Below are positions 1 to 6,442 of a DNA stretch of 7,700 bases, piece by piece. Numbering within the stretch: the first letter of the stretch is position 1; each line of letters starts with the position of its first letter. Location of the stretch: positions 1 through 7,700 of the forward strand of contig JAITFM010000117.1 in the NCBI GenBank assembly GCA_031281335.1. The letters are read 5' to 3'. Origin of the DNA: Rickettsiales bacterium. GTDB taxonomy: Bacteria; Pseudomonadota; Alphaproteobacteria; Rickettsiales; Anaplasmataceae. The translations under genes were made by a program, and so were the position numbers. The notes below the pieces were generated by a model. That model did not search any database. It saw only the letters and a list, made by a program, of their open reading frames with translations, and was not told the DNA's origin.

Positions 1-24
1 AGGTTGTCAAGTAGTTTTTTACAG

Positions 25-1008
25 TTAACGGTTGAAAGATTTGTAAACATCAGTATACAGCTCATCAATGCTTAGTTCTTTACTATTTTTGGCAAAATCT
101 TCTGACTTTTTCACTAAATCGCGCACTTCTTTGTCAATTGCTTTGCATTCTTCCTCTGCAGCAATCTTATTGTCTACCATGTACTTCTTCAAAGTGCTTA
201 TAGGATCGTGGTTTTGCTTCATATCTTCAACTTCTTCTTTTGAACGATAAGTTGCAGGGTCTGACATCGAATGGCCACGATATCGATATGTCTTCATTTC
301 AAGCAGGATAGGCCCTTTTCCGCTACGCACGTACTTGGCTGCTTTACTTGTCGCCTCATAAACAGAGAAGAAATCCATTCCATCAACCTGCTTTCCAGGA
401 ATGCCAAAACCCTCTCCTCTCCTATATAACTCAGTTACTAAAGTTGATCTTTCTACAGAAGTACCCATGGCATATCCATTATTCTCTATAATATAAACCA
501 CAGGTAACTTCCATAAAGCTGCCATATTGAATGATTCATATGTTTGCCCTTGATTCGTGGCACCGTCGCCAAAATACGTGAATACCACGTTGTCTTTTTT
601 CTTATATTTATTAGCAAATGCTATCCCTGTGCCAATTGGAACCTGTGCACCCACTATTCCATGTCCACCGAAGAATTTTTTTTCAATATCAAATATATGC
701 ATCGAACCACCTTTACCTTTTGAGCATCCCGTCTCTTTACCGGTCAGTTCTGCCATCACAATGTTTGGATCAGAGCCACATGTCAGCATTAAACCGTGGT
801 CTCTATAACTTGTGATAAAAGCATCACCGGACTTTGACGCAGCTTGCGTCCCAACTGCAACTGCCTCTTGTCCTATTGATAGGTGACAAAATCCACCTAT
901 TAAGCCCATTCCATACAATTGTCCTGCTTTTTCCTCAAATCTGCGTATGAGTAGCATTTTCCTGTAGAATCCAATCACCTGTTCTTTAGTGAAATTTTCC
1001 GCTTTCAT
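25..1008 (-). CDS. pdhA: Pyruvate dehydrogenase E1 component, alpha subunit
   Basis: This is the E1 alpha subunit, which with E1 beta decarboxylates pyruvate using thiamine diphosphate and passes the acetyl group to E2 in the cytoplasm. The thiamine-diphosphate/Mg motif starts at GDGATNQGQ (residues 147-155) and ends at ENN (175-177). The phosphorylation-loop-like YRYRGHSMSDP is at 241-251 and YRDHG at 68-72. The length, 327 aa, is normal for the alpha chain of the two-subunit (alpha2beta2) E1. The frame is open to an ATG at 1095, but I chose the ATG at 1008. It has AAAGGA a few bases upstream, its product starts where the family does (MKAENFTKEQ), and the longer version would overlap divergent hemJ. 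No E1 beta or E2 gene is in the window, so the complex genes appear dispersed. The gene looks intact and the family is certain. Confidence 0.96.
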   Translation of the reverse strand: MKAENFTKEQVIGFYRKMLLIRRFEEKAGQLYGMGLIGGFCHLSIGQEAVAVGTQAASKSGDAFITSYRDHGLMLTCGSDPNIVMAELTGKETGCSKGKGGSMHIFDIEKKFFGGHGIVGAQVPIGTGIAFANKYKKKDNVVFTYFGDGATNQGQTYESFNMAALWKLPVVYIIENNGYAMGTSVERSTLVTELYRRGEGFGIPGKQVDGMDFFSVYEATSKAAKYVRSGKGPILLEMKTYRYRGHSMSDPATYRSKEEVEDMKQNHDPISTLKKYMVDNKIAAEEECKAIDKEVRDLVKKSEDFAKNSKELSIDELYTDVYKSFNR

Positions 1009-1034
1009 ATCGATTCCTTTTTCGTTAAACTCAG

Positions 1035-1063
1035 ATAATATCAGAAATTTTAACGTTTTGTAA
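1035..1063 (-). promoter_or_regulatory. Possible pdhA promoter
   Basis: On the minus strand a TTACAA-like -35 (1063-1058) lies 17 bp from TATTAT (1040-1035, 5 of 6 matches to the -10 consensus). The leader to the ATG at 1008 would be about 20 nt and would carry the AAAGGA ribosome-binding site. The -35 match is weak and overlaps the hemJ start codon. This is inference from spacing and consensus only. Confidence 0.3.
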
Positions 1064-1494
1064 TGGATTATTACCACTGGCTCGAAGCTTTTCACGTTGT
1101 CTCCGTCATTATGTGGATGGCAGGTATGCTCTATTTACCGAGGCTTTACGTCTACCACGCAACTGTAAAGCCAGGATCGGAAAGCGATAGCTTACTTAAA
1201 ATAATGGAGAAAAGGCTTCTAAGATTTATCATAAACCCTGCAATGCTCTTTTCGCTTGGTTTTGGCATCACATTAATGGTTATGAGAGAGGCATATCGCG
1301 AAGGGTGGTTCCACATAAAAGCACTAGCATTATTCTTTATGTTTGCTGTTCATGGACTACTTGCAAGGCACAGGAAAAACTTTGCAATGGGCTTAAATAG
1401 GAAAAATCATGTTTATTTTCGTATTGTAAATGAAGTTGTTACAGTATTGATAATAATTATAATTATTGCGGTTATCGTGAAACCGTTTCGCTAG
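1063..1494 (+). CDS. hemJ: HemJ-type protoporphyrinogen IX oxidase (UPF0093 family)
   Basis: This 143-aa integral membrane protein fits HemJ, which oxidises protoporphyrinogen IX to protoporphyrin IX in heme synthesis when HemG and HemY are absent. Roughly four hydrophobic segments are visible, near residues 5-27, 55-74, 84-102 and 122-140. The N-terminal FHVVSVIMWMAGMLYLPRL (10-28) is the family hallmark and includes His11. HIKALALF (84-91, Lys86) and His97 lie in the third segment; a conserved His and Lys in such positions are characteristic of the family. The ATG at 1063 is the only plausible start, because an in-frame stop lies at 1051-1053. No clear Shine-Dalgarno precedes it. The gene diverges from pdhA across 54 bp. 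The last segment contains an isoleucine run of six residues. The length is normal and the gene looks intact. Confidence 0.88.
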   Translation: MDYYHWLEAFHVVSVIMWMAGMLYLPRLYVYHATVKPGSESDSLLKIMEKRLLRFIINPAMLFSLGFGITLMVMREAYREGWFHIKALALFFMFAVHGLLARHRKNFAMGLNRKNHVYFRIVNEVVTVLIIIIIIAVIVKPFR

Positions 1495-1503
1495 TCTCAT
1501 CAA

Positions 1504-1513
1504 TAAGCGCTTA
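1504..1513. repeat. 10-bp perfect palindrome TAAGCGCTTA
   Basis: TAAGCGCTTA lies 9 bp after the hemJ stop and upstream of the promoter of the next gene. It could be a small operator or part of a weak transcript end, but no T-run follows. Chance occurrence is possible in a window of this size. Confidence 0.3.
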
Positions 1514-1547
1514 AAAGTGTGTTGTCGTTCAGAAAATGGTAGCCCTA

Positions 1548-1576
1548 TTGATATTTTTCAATATTTGTGGTAAAAT
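1548..1576 (+). promoter_or_regulatory. Sigma70-like promoter of the His/Asp-rich protein gene
   Basis: A -35 TTGATA (1548-1553) is separated by exactly 17 bp (1554-1570) from a -10 TAAAAT (1571-1576). Transcription should begin near 1583, leaving a leader of about 22 nt before the ATG at 1605. It is one of the two best consensus promoters in the window. It implies that the downstream gene has its own promoter rather than depending on hemJ read-through. Confidence 0.6.
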
Positions 1577-1604
1577 AGTAGTCTAAGGTTTAGAATAAAA
1601 GTTT

Positions 1605-2108
1605 ATGGCTGAAGCCCAAGGTCCAAACATTGCAGAGTTGCAAGCTCAACAACAACACCAAGAAAACCAAGGAGAAAAGAGGGGCTTTGGTCTTGGTAAT
1701 AGTGACTCTGTTGCAACAATTGTGGATGGAATGAAATGGTTGTTCAACTTTCATGAAGGAGCAATTCCTGCTTACTGTAATGTGTTCGAAGGTTTGGTAA
1801 ATGGTAGTAGCTTAGTAACGTTGTTTGGAAAATCAGGTAACATGTTTGGCATAAAATTTCTTGAAAGTCTTGCAGAACATTTTTCAGGTGGTGGAGGTGG
1901 GGAAGATATGCCATCGGAAGGAATGGATACAGGTCACGGTGATGGAGGACCTCATCCGGACGATTATCCCCACGCTAGCAACGAAATGGCTCACGATGCT
2001 GAAGGTTTACATGACATGCATGATGCAGGTGATCACCATGGTCAGTCTTTTTCGCCTGGTCCTTCCCCATCTGTTGGCGATGACCATGGATATGAGCTTG
2101 GTAGTTAA
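1605..2108 (+). CDS. Hypothetical protein with Gln-rich N-terminus and His/Asp/Gly-rich C-terminal half
   Basis: I do not recognise a family. The 167-aa protein has three parts. The N-terminus is polar and Gln-rich (about 1-28). A more ordered middle (about 30-93) contains mixed hydrophobic residues and one Cys (58), and could be a small helical domain. The low-complexity tail (about 95-167) opens with five glycines and holds nine histidines (111, 117, 123, 130, 136, 139, 144, 145, 161) and about eleven aspartates. There is no signal peptide and no convincing membrane segment. The tail could bind divalent metals or be a disordered, secreted-effector-like extension; both are guesses. A good promoter precedes it. 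The Shine-Dalgarno is weak: AAGG sits 16 nt before the ATG. dxr follows 59 bp later on the same strand, so read-through is possible. That the ORF is a gene is likely from its promoter, length and non-random composition. Confidence 0.75.
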   Translation: MAEAQGPNIAELQAQQQHQENQGEKRGFGLGNSDSVATIVDGMKWLFNFHEGAIPAYCNVFEGLVNGSSLVTLFGKSGNMFGIKFLESLAEHFSGGGGGEDMPSEGMDTGHGDGGPHPDDYPHASNEMAHDAEGLHDMHDAGDHHGQSFSPGPSPSVGDDHGYELGS

Positions 2109-2167
2109 GTCCAGAAACTGCTGGTAAGAATAGGTTTAGCTCGTTTAATTAACATGAGTTCGTTTTA

Positions 2168-3346
2168 GTGAAAAAGGTTTCAGTTTTAGGATCAACAGGA
2201 AGTATTGGAAAAAAGGCTGTAGACTTACTACTGAAGAGAAAAGAAGAATACCAGGTAGAAGCACTCAGCGCCCATTCGAATTTTGTTCTGCTGGCGTATC
2301 AAGCAAAACTGCTAAATGCGAGATATGTTGCTATCTCTGATAAAAGGTTTTATAAAGATTTAAAAGAAAGTCTACTTGGTACAAACGTCAAAATAGAAGC
2401 TGGTACTGAAGGTTTAGAAAATGTCGCTTCTCTGCCCGTCGATCTCTCAGTTGTTGCAATAGTTGGCATTGCAGGCCTTGAGCCAGTTATGCAGGTTATG
2501 GAGAGTGGTACCAAAATCATTGCACTAGCAAACAAAGAAAGTATTATTTGTGGTGGGAAATTACTACTTAAGAAAGCTAAAGAGAAAAACGTACAGATAA
2601 TTCCTATTGACTCTGAACACAACGCAATTTTTCAAGTTTTGCAAAGTGACGATAGATGCGTAGAAAAGATTATACTCACTGCTTCTGGTGGACCATTCTT
2701 GAATTATAGCCTTGAACAATTAAGAAATATTACAGTAAATCAGGCGCTAAGTCACCCTACTTGGAACATGGGAAGGAAAATCTCGGTTGATAGTGCAACA
2801 ATGATGAATAAAGCGCTAGAGATAATAGAAGCACATAATTTGTTTAACATTAGCCCAAATAAAATTGAGGCAGTAGTGCACCCTGAATCGATAATACATG
2901 GAGTTGTAGTCTACAAGGATGGTTTTAACTTTGCTGTGCTTGCAGAGACTGACATGGCAGTTCCCATCTCATATGCTCTGTCTTGGCCAGAAAGGTCAGC
3001 TTTAAATCATAAATTAGATTTAACAAAGCAAAAAAAATTGACCTTTCAAGAACCTGACCACAAGCGCTTTCCCGCGCTAAAGCTCAGCATGAAAGTACTG
3101 AATTCTTCTGCTCCACAAACAAATAGTATTGTTCTCAATGCTGCAAATGAAATAGCTGTTAATAAATTTTTGAAGTCACAAATCGGCTTTTTAGAGATAG
3201 TAAAGGTGGTGAAGTCAACGGTAGAAAGTTTTGATGGTTACGCTGATGTTAACTCACTATCCGATATAATAAATATTGATTTTGAAAGCCGTGTTACTGC
3301 CAGCGAGGCTATTGAGGGTAAAGTTCTTGTGCATAGCGGAATTTAA
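2168..3346 (+). CDS. dxr: 1-deoxy-D-xylulose 5-phosphate reductoisomerase
   Basis: DXR rearranges and reduces 1-deoxy-D-xylulose 5-phosphate to 2-C-methyl-D-erythritol 4-phosphate with NADPH. This is the second step of the MEP isoprenoid pathway and the target of fosmidomycin. The NADPH-binding GSTGSIG is at residues 8-14 and ALANKESI at 119-126. Metal ligands are Asp148 and Glu150 in IPIDSEH and Glu218 in [10 protein letters not shown]. Asn214 and Lys215 match substrate-binding residues. The active-site loop SGGPF is at 173-177, SHPTWNMG at 195-202 and VHPESIIHG at 237-245. The length, 392 aa, is normal. The start is GTG at 2168; a nearby ATG at 2154 is in another frame and hits a stop after four codons. 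The C-terminal helical domain is present. The stop codon overlaps the convergent pstB. Confidence 0.97.
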   Translation: MKKVSVLGSTGSIGKKAVDLLLKRKEEYQVEALSAHSNFVLLAYQAKLLNARYVAISDKRFYKDLKESLLGTNVKIEAGTEGLENVASLPVDLSVVAIVGIAGLEPVMQVMESGTKIIALANKESIICGGKLLLKKAKEKNVQIIPIDSEHNAIFQVLQSDDRCVEKIILTASGGPFLNYSLEQLRNITVNQALSHPTWNMGRKISVDSATMMNKALEIIEAHNLFNISPNKIEAVVHPESIIHGVVVYKDGFNFAVLAETDMAVPISYALSWPERSALNHKLDLTKQKKLTFQEPDHKRFPALKLSMKVLNSSAPQTNSIVLNAANEIAVNKFLKSQIGFLEIVKVVKSTVESFDGYADVNSLSDIINIDFESRVTASEAIEGKVLVHSGI

Positions 3347-4101
3347 TGATCCAGAATATACTCTTTCGTTAAGGGAGATTGAGCATCTTCGAATATTTCT
3401 TGAACACTTCCAGATTCAACAATCTTGCCATTACAAAAGAAAATTACGCTATCAGATAGCTTTTTAGCCTGTTTCATCGAATGGGTTACCATGATTATGG
3501 TAAATCTTAATTTTAGCTCTTGTATAAGATTTTCGATCGCATTGGTTGCCATTGGATCAAGAGCGGAACATGGTTCATCCATTAATAAAATAGTTGGCTT
3601 CACTGCAATTGCACGGGCAATGCACAATCTCTGTTGTTGGCCACCAGACAAATCCAATGCACTGTCCTGCAGCCTATCTTTTAACTCTTCCCATAAACCG
3701 ACCTTAGTTAAACTATTTTCCACCATTTCGTCTAATTTTTGCTTATTCTTCACCATGCTGTGCAATTTGGGTCCATAAGCAACATTATCATATATTGACT
3801 TTGGAAAAGGATTGGGCTTTTGAAATACCATGCCAACTTTTGCTCTAAGTAGCACAACATCCATGTCACATGAATATATATTACCTAGCCCGTTGATAAC
3901 CAACTCACCAACAGCTTTGCACCCTGGTACATAATCATTCATGCGATTAAAACAGCGCAAGAATGTCGATTTACCACACCCAGATGGCCCGATAAAAGTA
4001 GTAACTTTTCTTTTATAAATATCCAAATTTATATCGAATAAAACTTGCTTAGAACCATACCAGAGATTTAAATTTTTAACAGAGGCACGTGTATCGTTCA
4101 T
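3343..4101 (-). CDS. pstB: Phosphate ABC transporter ATP-binding protein
   Basis: PstB is the cytoplasmic ATPase of the high-affinity phosphate importer PstSCAB. All ABC motifs are present: Walker [10 protein letters not shown] (38-46), Q-loop Gln94 in FQKPNPFP, signature LSGGQQQR (151-158), Walker B ILLMDEP (171-177) and H-loop His207. [19 protein letters not shown] (93-111) is the PstB hallmark that separates it from other ABC ATPases. The length, 252 aa, is typical. The start ATG overlaps the dapB stop as ATGA, so the two genes are probably one transcript with translational coupling. No pstS, pstC, pstA or phoU is adjacent, which is unusual for most bacteria but in keeping with the dispersed gene order of Rickettsiales. 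The 3' end overlaps dxr tail to tail. The true partner permeases are not visible here. Confidence 0.94.
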   Translation of the reverse strand: MNDTRASVKNLNLWYGSKQVLFDINLDIYKRKVTTFIGPSGCGKSTFLRCFNRMNDYVPGCKAVGELVINGLGNIYSCDMDVVLLRAKVGMVFQKPNPFPKSIYDNVAYGPKLHSMVKNKQKLDEMVENSLTKVGLWEELKDRLQDSALDLSGGQQQRLCIARAIAVKPTILLMDEPCSALDPMATNAIENLIQELKLRFTIIMVTHSMKQAKKLSDSVIFFCNGKIVESGSVQEIFEDAQSPLTKEYILDH

Positions 4102-4892
4102 ATTACGTCCTGCATTGAATAGAGTCCTGGTGTTCCTATTTTGTTTTCATATAGCCATATTGCTGCTTGAACAGCACCTTTAGCAAATGTCGTGCGATTG
4201 ATTGCTTTATGATTTAATTCTATCCGTTCATCAGAATTAACAAACATTACACTATGGTCTCCTATCACTCCACCTCCACGAGATACTGCAAAACCTATTT
4301 CCCCCTTCTTTCTTATGTTCAAACTACTGTGTAAATATTGATTGAGCTCGAAATCCTTTTTTGAAGCGTTAGCAATTGCTTTACCAAGTTCTATAGCTGT
4401 TCCAGATGGCGAATCTTTTTTTAAGCTATGGTGCATTTCCCAAATTTCAGCGTCGTATTCGTTACCTAAAAGCTCAACAGCTTTTTTTACCAATTTCAAC
4501 AATACATTAACTCCAACGCTCATATTTGCCGACCATAATATCGGAACCTCAGCAGCATACTCTTTTAAATCGATACTTTCTATTCCAGTTGTACCACTAA
4601 CTAGCGGTTTTTTAAATTTCACAGCCGCCTTAAGGCAGTCTAGCATACATTCTTCAGTTGTAAAATCTATTATAACATCGGATGACTCAAACACGTCACT
4701 AATAGAACTTGTAACTTTGATTCCTAAATTGAAGCTGTGGCCTATAATTGGCCCTATATCTAAGCCTACGTATCTACTATCTGCACGGGCAACAGCACCT
4801 GCTATCTCTACTTTGGTATTTGTGGTCAATTCACTGAGTATTTTTTTGCCCATTCTGCCTAAACAGCCTATTACTCCAACTCTGATTTTCAT
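4098..4892 (-). CDS. dapB: 4-hydroxy-tetrahydrodipicolinate reductase
   Basis: DapB reduces 4-hydroxy-tetrahydrodipicolinate to tetrahydrodipicolinate with NAD(P)H on the route to meso-diaminopimelate and lysine, which feeds lipid II or peptidoglycan precursors. The Rossmann motif GCLGRMG is at residues 9-15, DFTT at 76-79 and SGTTG at 99-103. The catalytic block [15 protein letters not shown] is at 152-166, with His154, His155 and Lys158 at the expected catalytic positions. [10 protein letters not shown] is at 204-213. The length, 264 aa, is normal. The ATG at 4892 gives the correct N-terminus but has only an A-rich Shine-Dalgarno substitute. The product ends inside the pstB start (ATGA overlap). 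A mini-ORF with a strong ribosome-binding site ends 8 nt upstream. The gene looks intact. Confidence 0.96.
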   Translation of the reverse strand: MKIRVGVIGCLGRMGKKILSELTTNTKVEIAGAVARADSRYVGLDIGPIIGHSFNLGIKVTSSISDVFESSDVIIDFTTEECMLDCLKAAVKFKKPLVSGTTGIESIDLKEYAAEVPILWSANMSVGVNVLLKLVKKAVELLGNEYDAEIWEMHHSLKKDSPSGTAIELGKAIANASKKDFELNQYLHSSLNIRKKGEIGFAVSRGGGVIGDHSVMFVNSDERIELNHKAINRTTFAKGAVQAAIWLYENKIGTPGLYSMQDVI

Positions 4893-4900
4893 AAAGCTTT

Positions 4901-4948
4901 TTATGTTATATTAGGCTTTTTTTGAAACTTTGTCATCCTTGTAAGCAT
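4901..4948 (-). CDS. Possible 15-codon leader ORF upstream of dapB
   Basis: On the minus strand GGGAGG (4962-4957) sits 8 nt before an ATG at 4948, the strongest Shine-Dalgarno arrangement in the window. The ORF encodes MLTRMTKFQKKPNIT and stops 8 nt before the dapB ATG, in a different frame. dapB itself has a poor ribosome-binding site. One reading is that ribosomes load here and re-initiate at dapB. The peptide has three Lys, which is tempting given the lysine pathway, but I see no alternative hairpins typical of an attenuator. It could equally be chance or a remnant of a dispersed repeat. No homology is recognised. Confidence 0.3.
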   Translation of the reverse strand: MLTRMTKFQKKPNIT

Positions 4949-4972
4949 AGCTTAGACCTCCCTACAATTCAA
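4944..4972 (-). promoter_or_regulatory. Possible dapB-pstB promoter
   Basis: On the minus strand TTGAAT (4972-4967) is 17 bp from TATGCT (4949-4944), each matching consensus at about 4 of 6 positions. Transcription would start near 4937, about 45 nt before dapB. This -10 contains the ATG of the mini-ORF, so if it is the real promoter the mini-ORF would not be translated from this transcript. The two calls are alternatives. Confidence 0.3.
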
Positions 4973-4986
4973 AACGAATATATATC

Positions 4987-5919
4987 TTATTGAGCTACAT
5001 ACCAAGTTGCTTTGCCTTTTCCATGCTGAGTGATGTGATTATCCTTTACAAGATTAAATGCATGCTTCTTTAGGGTACTTCGGTTTGCTTTAGTAATATT
5101 TTCTAAATCCTTCATTGTAAGACGTCCATGTTTGCTAAGTAAAATTAATATTTTAGCCGAAAGTGGTGGAAAACGGAGATTTAACATTTTTTCACGTGAC
5201 ACCTTTCGATCAAGACGAGATTTTTGCTTTTGCAGTGATCTTAAGAAGAACATAAGCCATGGACTAAAGTCATAGTTGCCAGTCTTTAAAGACTGTTGAG
5301 TGCGACGCAAAGCTAAGTAATAACTCTCCTTGTTACCTTCAATTATACTTTCAAGAGAACTGTAAGGCACGTAGACATACCCTAACTTTAGCAGCAAGAA
5401 AGTTGTAAGAATACGTGATAATCTTCCATTTCCATCTTGAAAGGGATGGATAGCTAAAAAAGTCGCTATAAAGATACCGATAATTAATAGAGGGTGTGAT
5501 GATTTCGCTTCTAATTGCTGGCCAGTCCAATGAATAAGTTCTTGCATTTGTGTCGCTGTTTCAAACGGAGAGACTGTTTCAAAAATTATGCCTAAGCTTT
5601 TTCCAGATTCATCAAACGCTTCAACATGATTGGGAAATTTTTTATATTCTCCCATGTGTCTTTGATCTTTATGTGAAAATTGTAAAAGCCAGATATGAAA
5701 CTGTTTTATAACATTTTCTGTAAATGGCATATTTTCAAAGTTTTGAAATACCTCTTCACACATATACGCATATCCAGCTATTTCTTGTTCATCCCGAGAA
5801 CGAAATGATCGTGTATCAAGTTTGGATAATAATTGCTCAACTTCACGGTCTGATAGTTTTGCTCCTTCAATACGAGTAGAAGAACCGATACTTTCAATTG
5901 TTGCAATTTTCTTGAGCAT
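4987..5919 (-). CDS. Fic-domain protein (predicted AMP-transferase, class II autoinhibited), N-terminus probably truncated
   Basis: Fic enzymes usually transfer AMP from ATP to a hydroxyl on a target protein. The full catalytic motif HPFQDGNGRLSR is at residues 158-169 (His158 the general base). The class II inhibitory motif [S/T]xxxE[G/N] is present as STRIEG (14-19, Glu18), as in SoFic-like proteins. The target-binding flap region MGEYKKFPNHV lies at 89-99. The C-terminus, about 252-310, looks like a winged-helix domain (TMKDLENITKANRSTLKK). The ATG at 5919 gives 310 aa with only a weak GAG-type ribosome-binding site. The reading frame stays open upstream to a TGA at 5991-5989 and encodes 19 plausible residues (DEFKGAWQLF...ERLQ) before that ATG, after which it appears to switch frame. 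Activity may therefore survive from an internal start, or the gene may be decaying. Targets are unknown; no antitoxin gene is adjacent. Confidence 0.88.
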   Translation of the reverse strand: MLKKIATIESIGSSTRIEGAKLSDREVEQLLSKLDTRSFRSRDEQEIAGYAYMCEEVFQNFENMPFTENVIKQFHIWLLQFSHKDQRHMGEYKKFPNHVEAFDESGKSLGIIFETVSPFETATQMQELIHWTGQQLEAKSSHPLLIIGIFIATFLAIHPFQDGNGRLSRILTTFLLLKLGYVYVPYSSLESIIEGNKESYYLALRRTQQSLKTGNYDFSPWLMFFLRSLQKQKSRLDRKVSREKMLNLRFPPLSAKILILLSKHGRLTMKDLENITKANRSTLKKHAFNLVKDNHITQHGKGKATWYVAQ

Positions 5920-6023
5920 TTGTAAACGCTCTGGAGCTAAACTACCAAATAATTGCCATGCCCCTTTAAATTCATCAATTTCAGCATTTCAGATGTTATT
6001 ACAATTTTTGAAATGTCAAACAT
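5920..6023 (-). pseudogene. Frame-shifted N-terminal part of the Fic gene
   Basis: On the minus strand an ATG at 6023 opens MFDISKIVITSEMLKL. That frame then runs off into a stop, while the frame of the Fic domain reads DEFKGAWQLFGSLAPERLQ directly into the Met at 5919. The switch lies at about 5974-5981, in the bases AAATTGATGAATTT. Loss of four bases from a direct repeat (originally something like ATTGATTGATGA) would explain it exactly, joining ...MLKLI to DEFKG.... The frame relation is seen directly; the ancestral sequence is inferred. A promoter with a perfect -10 lies just upstream of this ATG, which supports it as the original start. A repaired protein would be about 345-350 aa. Confidence 0.6.
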
Positions 6024-6039
6024 ATCCGTATTTTTATCT

Positions 6040-6059
6040 AATTATATCCAATTATATCC
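6040..6059. repeat. Tandem 10-bp duplication (AATTATATCC x2)
   Basis: Two perfect head-to-tail copies of AATTATATCC occupy 6040-6049 and 6050-6059. On the minus strand each copy carries TATAAT, so the fic promoter has two possible -10 boxes. Only the distal one is correctly spaced from the -35. Such short tandem units can gain or lose copies by slippage. Confidence 0.75.
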
Positions 6060-6079
6060 GAAAATGTCCTATTAGTAAA
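6051..6079 (-). promoter_or_regulatory. Promoter of the fic gene
   Basis: On the minus strand TTTACT (6079-6074) is 17 bp from a consensus TATAAT (6056-6051). Transcription should begin near 6044, about 20 nt before the ATG at 6023. This supports the ATG at 6023 as the ancestral start of the Fic protein rather than the internal Met at 5919. Confidence 0.5.
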
Positions 6080-6310
6080 GCAGAAAGGCATACCAAAGAA
6101 CGAGTTCCGGGTAGGCATAAGAGGCTATTTTATGTTAAAATATAATGCTTGATGAAATTATAAGAAAAGCTAAGTTCCAGTGTCAGCTACTTACATGACA
6201 TCACTTCAGCTTCAATATTTGTACATTGGCCATGCTCCTAAACGGATATACTAAGTGAGTATGTATAAAGCATGCTCACGCTTATATTTCTGTAGAGCAA
6301 AAAATTTTAG
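6080..6310. other. Non-coding stretch between fic promoter and tRNA-like sequence
   Basis: No gene-like ORF is convincing here. The longest small ORF with a plausible AT-rich promoter context is 17 codons, from the ATG at 6146 on the plus strand. Bases 6179-6205 contain an imperfect inverted repeat (AGTGTCA ... TGACATCACT) that resembles the short dispersed palindromic repeats common in Wolbachia intergenic DNA; this resemblance is from memory. A separate hairpin lies at 6255-6279. The stretch looks like eroded intergenic sequence. Confidence 0.45.
6255..6279. repeat. Hairpin: 9-bp inverted repeat with 7-nt loop
   Basis: GTGAGTATG (6255-6263) pairs with CATGCTCAC (6271-6279) through eight Watson-Crick pairs and one G-T wobble, around the loop TATAAAG. 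No T-run follows on the plus strand; on the minus strand the sequence after the stem is also not T-rich. It is therefore not a canonical intrinsic terminator. It lies downstream of the tRNA-like sequence on that gene's strand and could help end or process its transcript. Confidence 0.5.
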
Positions 6311-6378
6311 TGGGCCAAGCAACCAGGATCGAATTGGCAACCCACAAACTGACGCTCTACCAACTGAGCTACGCCCGC
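6311..6378 (-). tRNA. tRNA-His-like gene, defective (probable pseudo-tRNA)
   Basis: Read on the minus strand, 1-7 is GCGGGCG, then TA, a perfect D arm (GCTC / AGTTGGTA / GAGC), G26 and anticodon 5' stem TCAGT. Next comes loop TTGTGG with U33 and anticodon GTG, which means His. After that only a few bases remain before the T arm (GCCAA / TTCGATC / CTGGT, with an A-C mismatch at 53-61). The 3' half of the anticodon stem and most of the variable loop are missing, about 8 nt. The total is 68 nt including encoded CCA, against the usual 76. The acceptor stem closes with G-T wobbles but G1 faces G72. The base before G1 is T, so the extra G-1 typical of tRNA-His is not encoded. A functional tRNA seems unlikely; an intact tRNA-His should exist elsewhere in the genome. 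Confidence 0.6.
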
Positions 6379-6442
6379 AAAGTATAAAATTTCTGATACA
6401 TCAGCACAGGAAGTGTAAAATCTCTAACATGCCAGCGCAAAA

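Noticed and set aside
5..10. Minus-strand TTGACA just after the pdhA stop, as a -35 box
   Set aside because: The -10 position would fall outside the window, so the call cannot be tested here.
1009..1095. 29-residue N-terminal extension of pdhA from the ATG at 1095
   Set aside because: It overlaps hemJ and lacks a ribosome-binding site. The ATG at 1008 has AAAGGA and matches the family start.
2111..2125. Small stem CCAG/CTGG after the hypothetical gene as a terminator
   Set aside because: It has only 4 bp and no T-run, so it is too weak to call.
1861..2127. 88-aa plus-strand ORF inside the His/Asp-rich gene in another frame
   Set aside because: It lies almost wholly inside the better-supported gene, has no ribosome-binding site, and its His- and Met-rich look follows from the repetitive codons of the host frame.
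4342..4914. 190-aa plus-strand ORF opposite dapB
   Set aside because: It is the antisense of a certain dapB gene and has no recognisable motif; the open length follows from dapB codon use.
5822..6145. 107-aa plus-strand ORF across the fic start region
   Set aside because: It is antisense to the Fic N-terminus and then runs into non-coding sequence; no promoter or motif supports it.
6333..6345. tRNA-Gly reading of the tRNA-like sequence (loop TTGCCAA, anticodon GCC)
   Set aside because: The flanking bases cannot form an anticodon stem, and these bases are better used as the 5' strand of the T arm next to TTCGATC.
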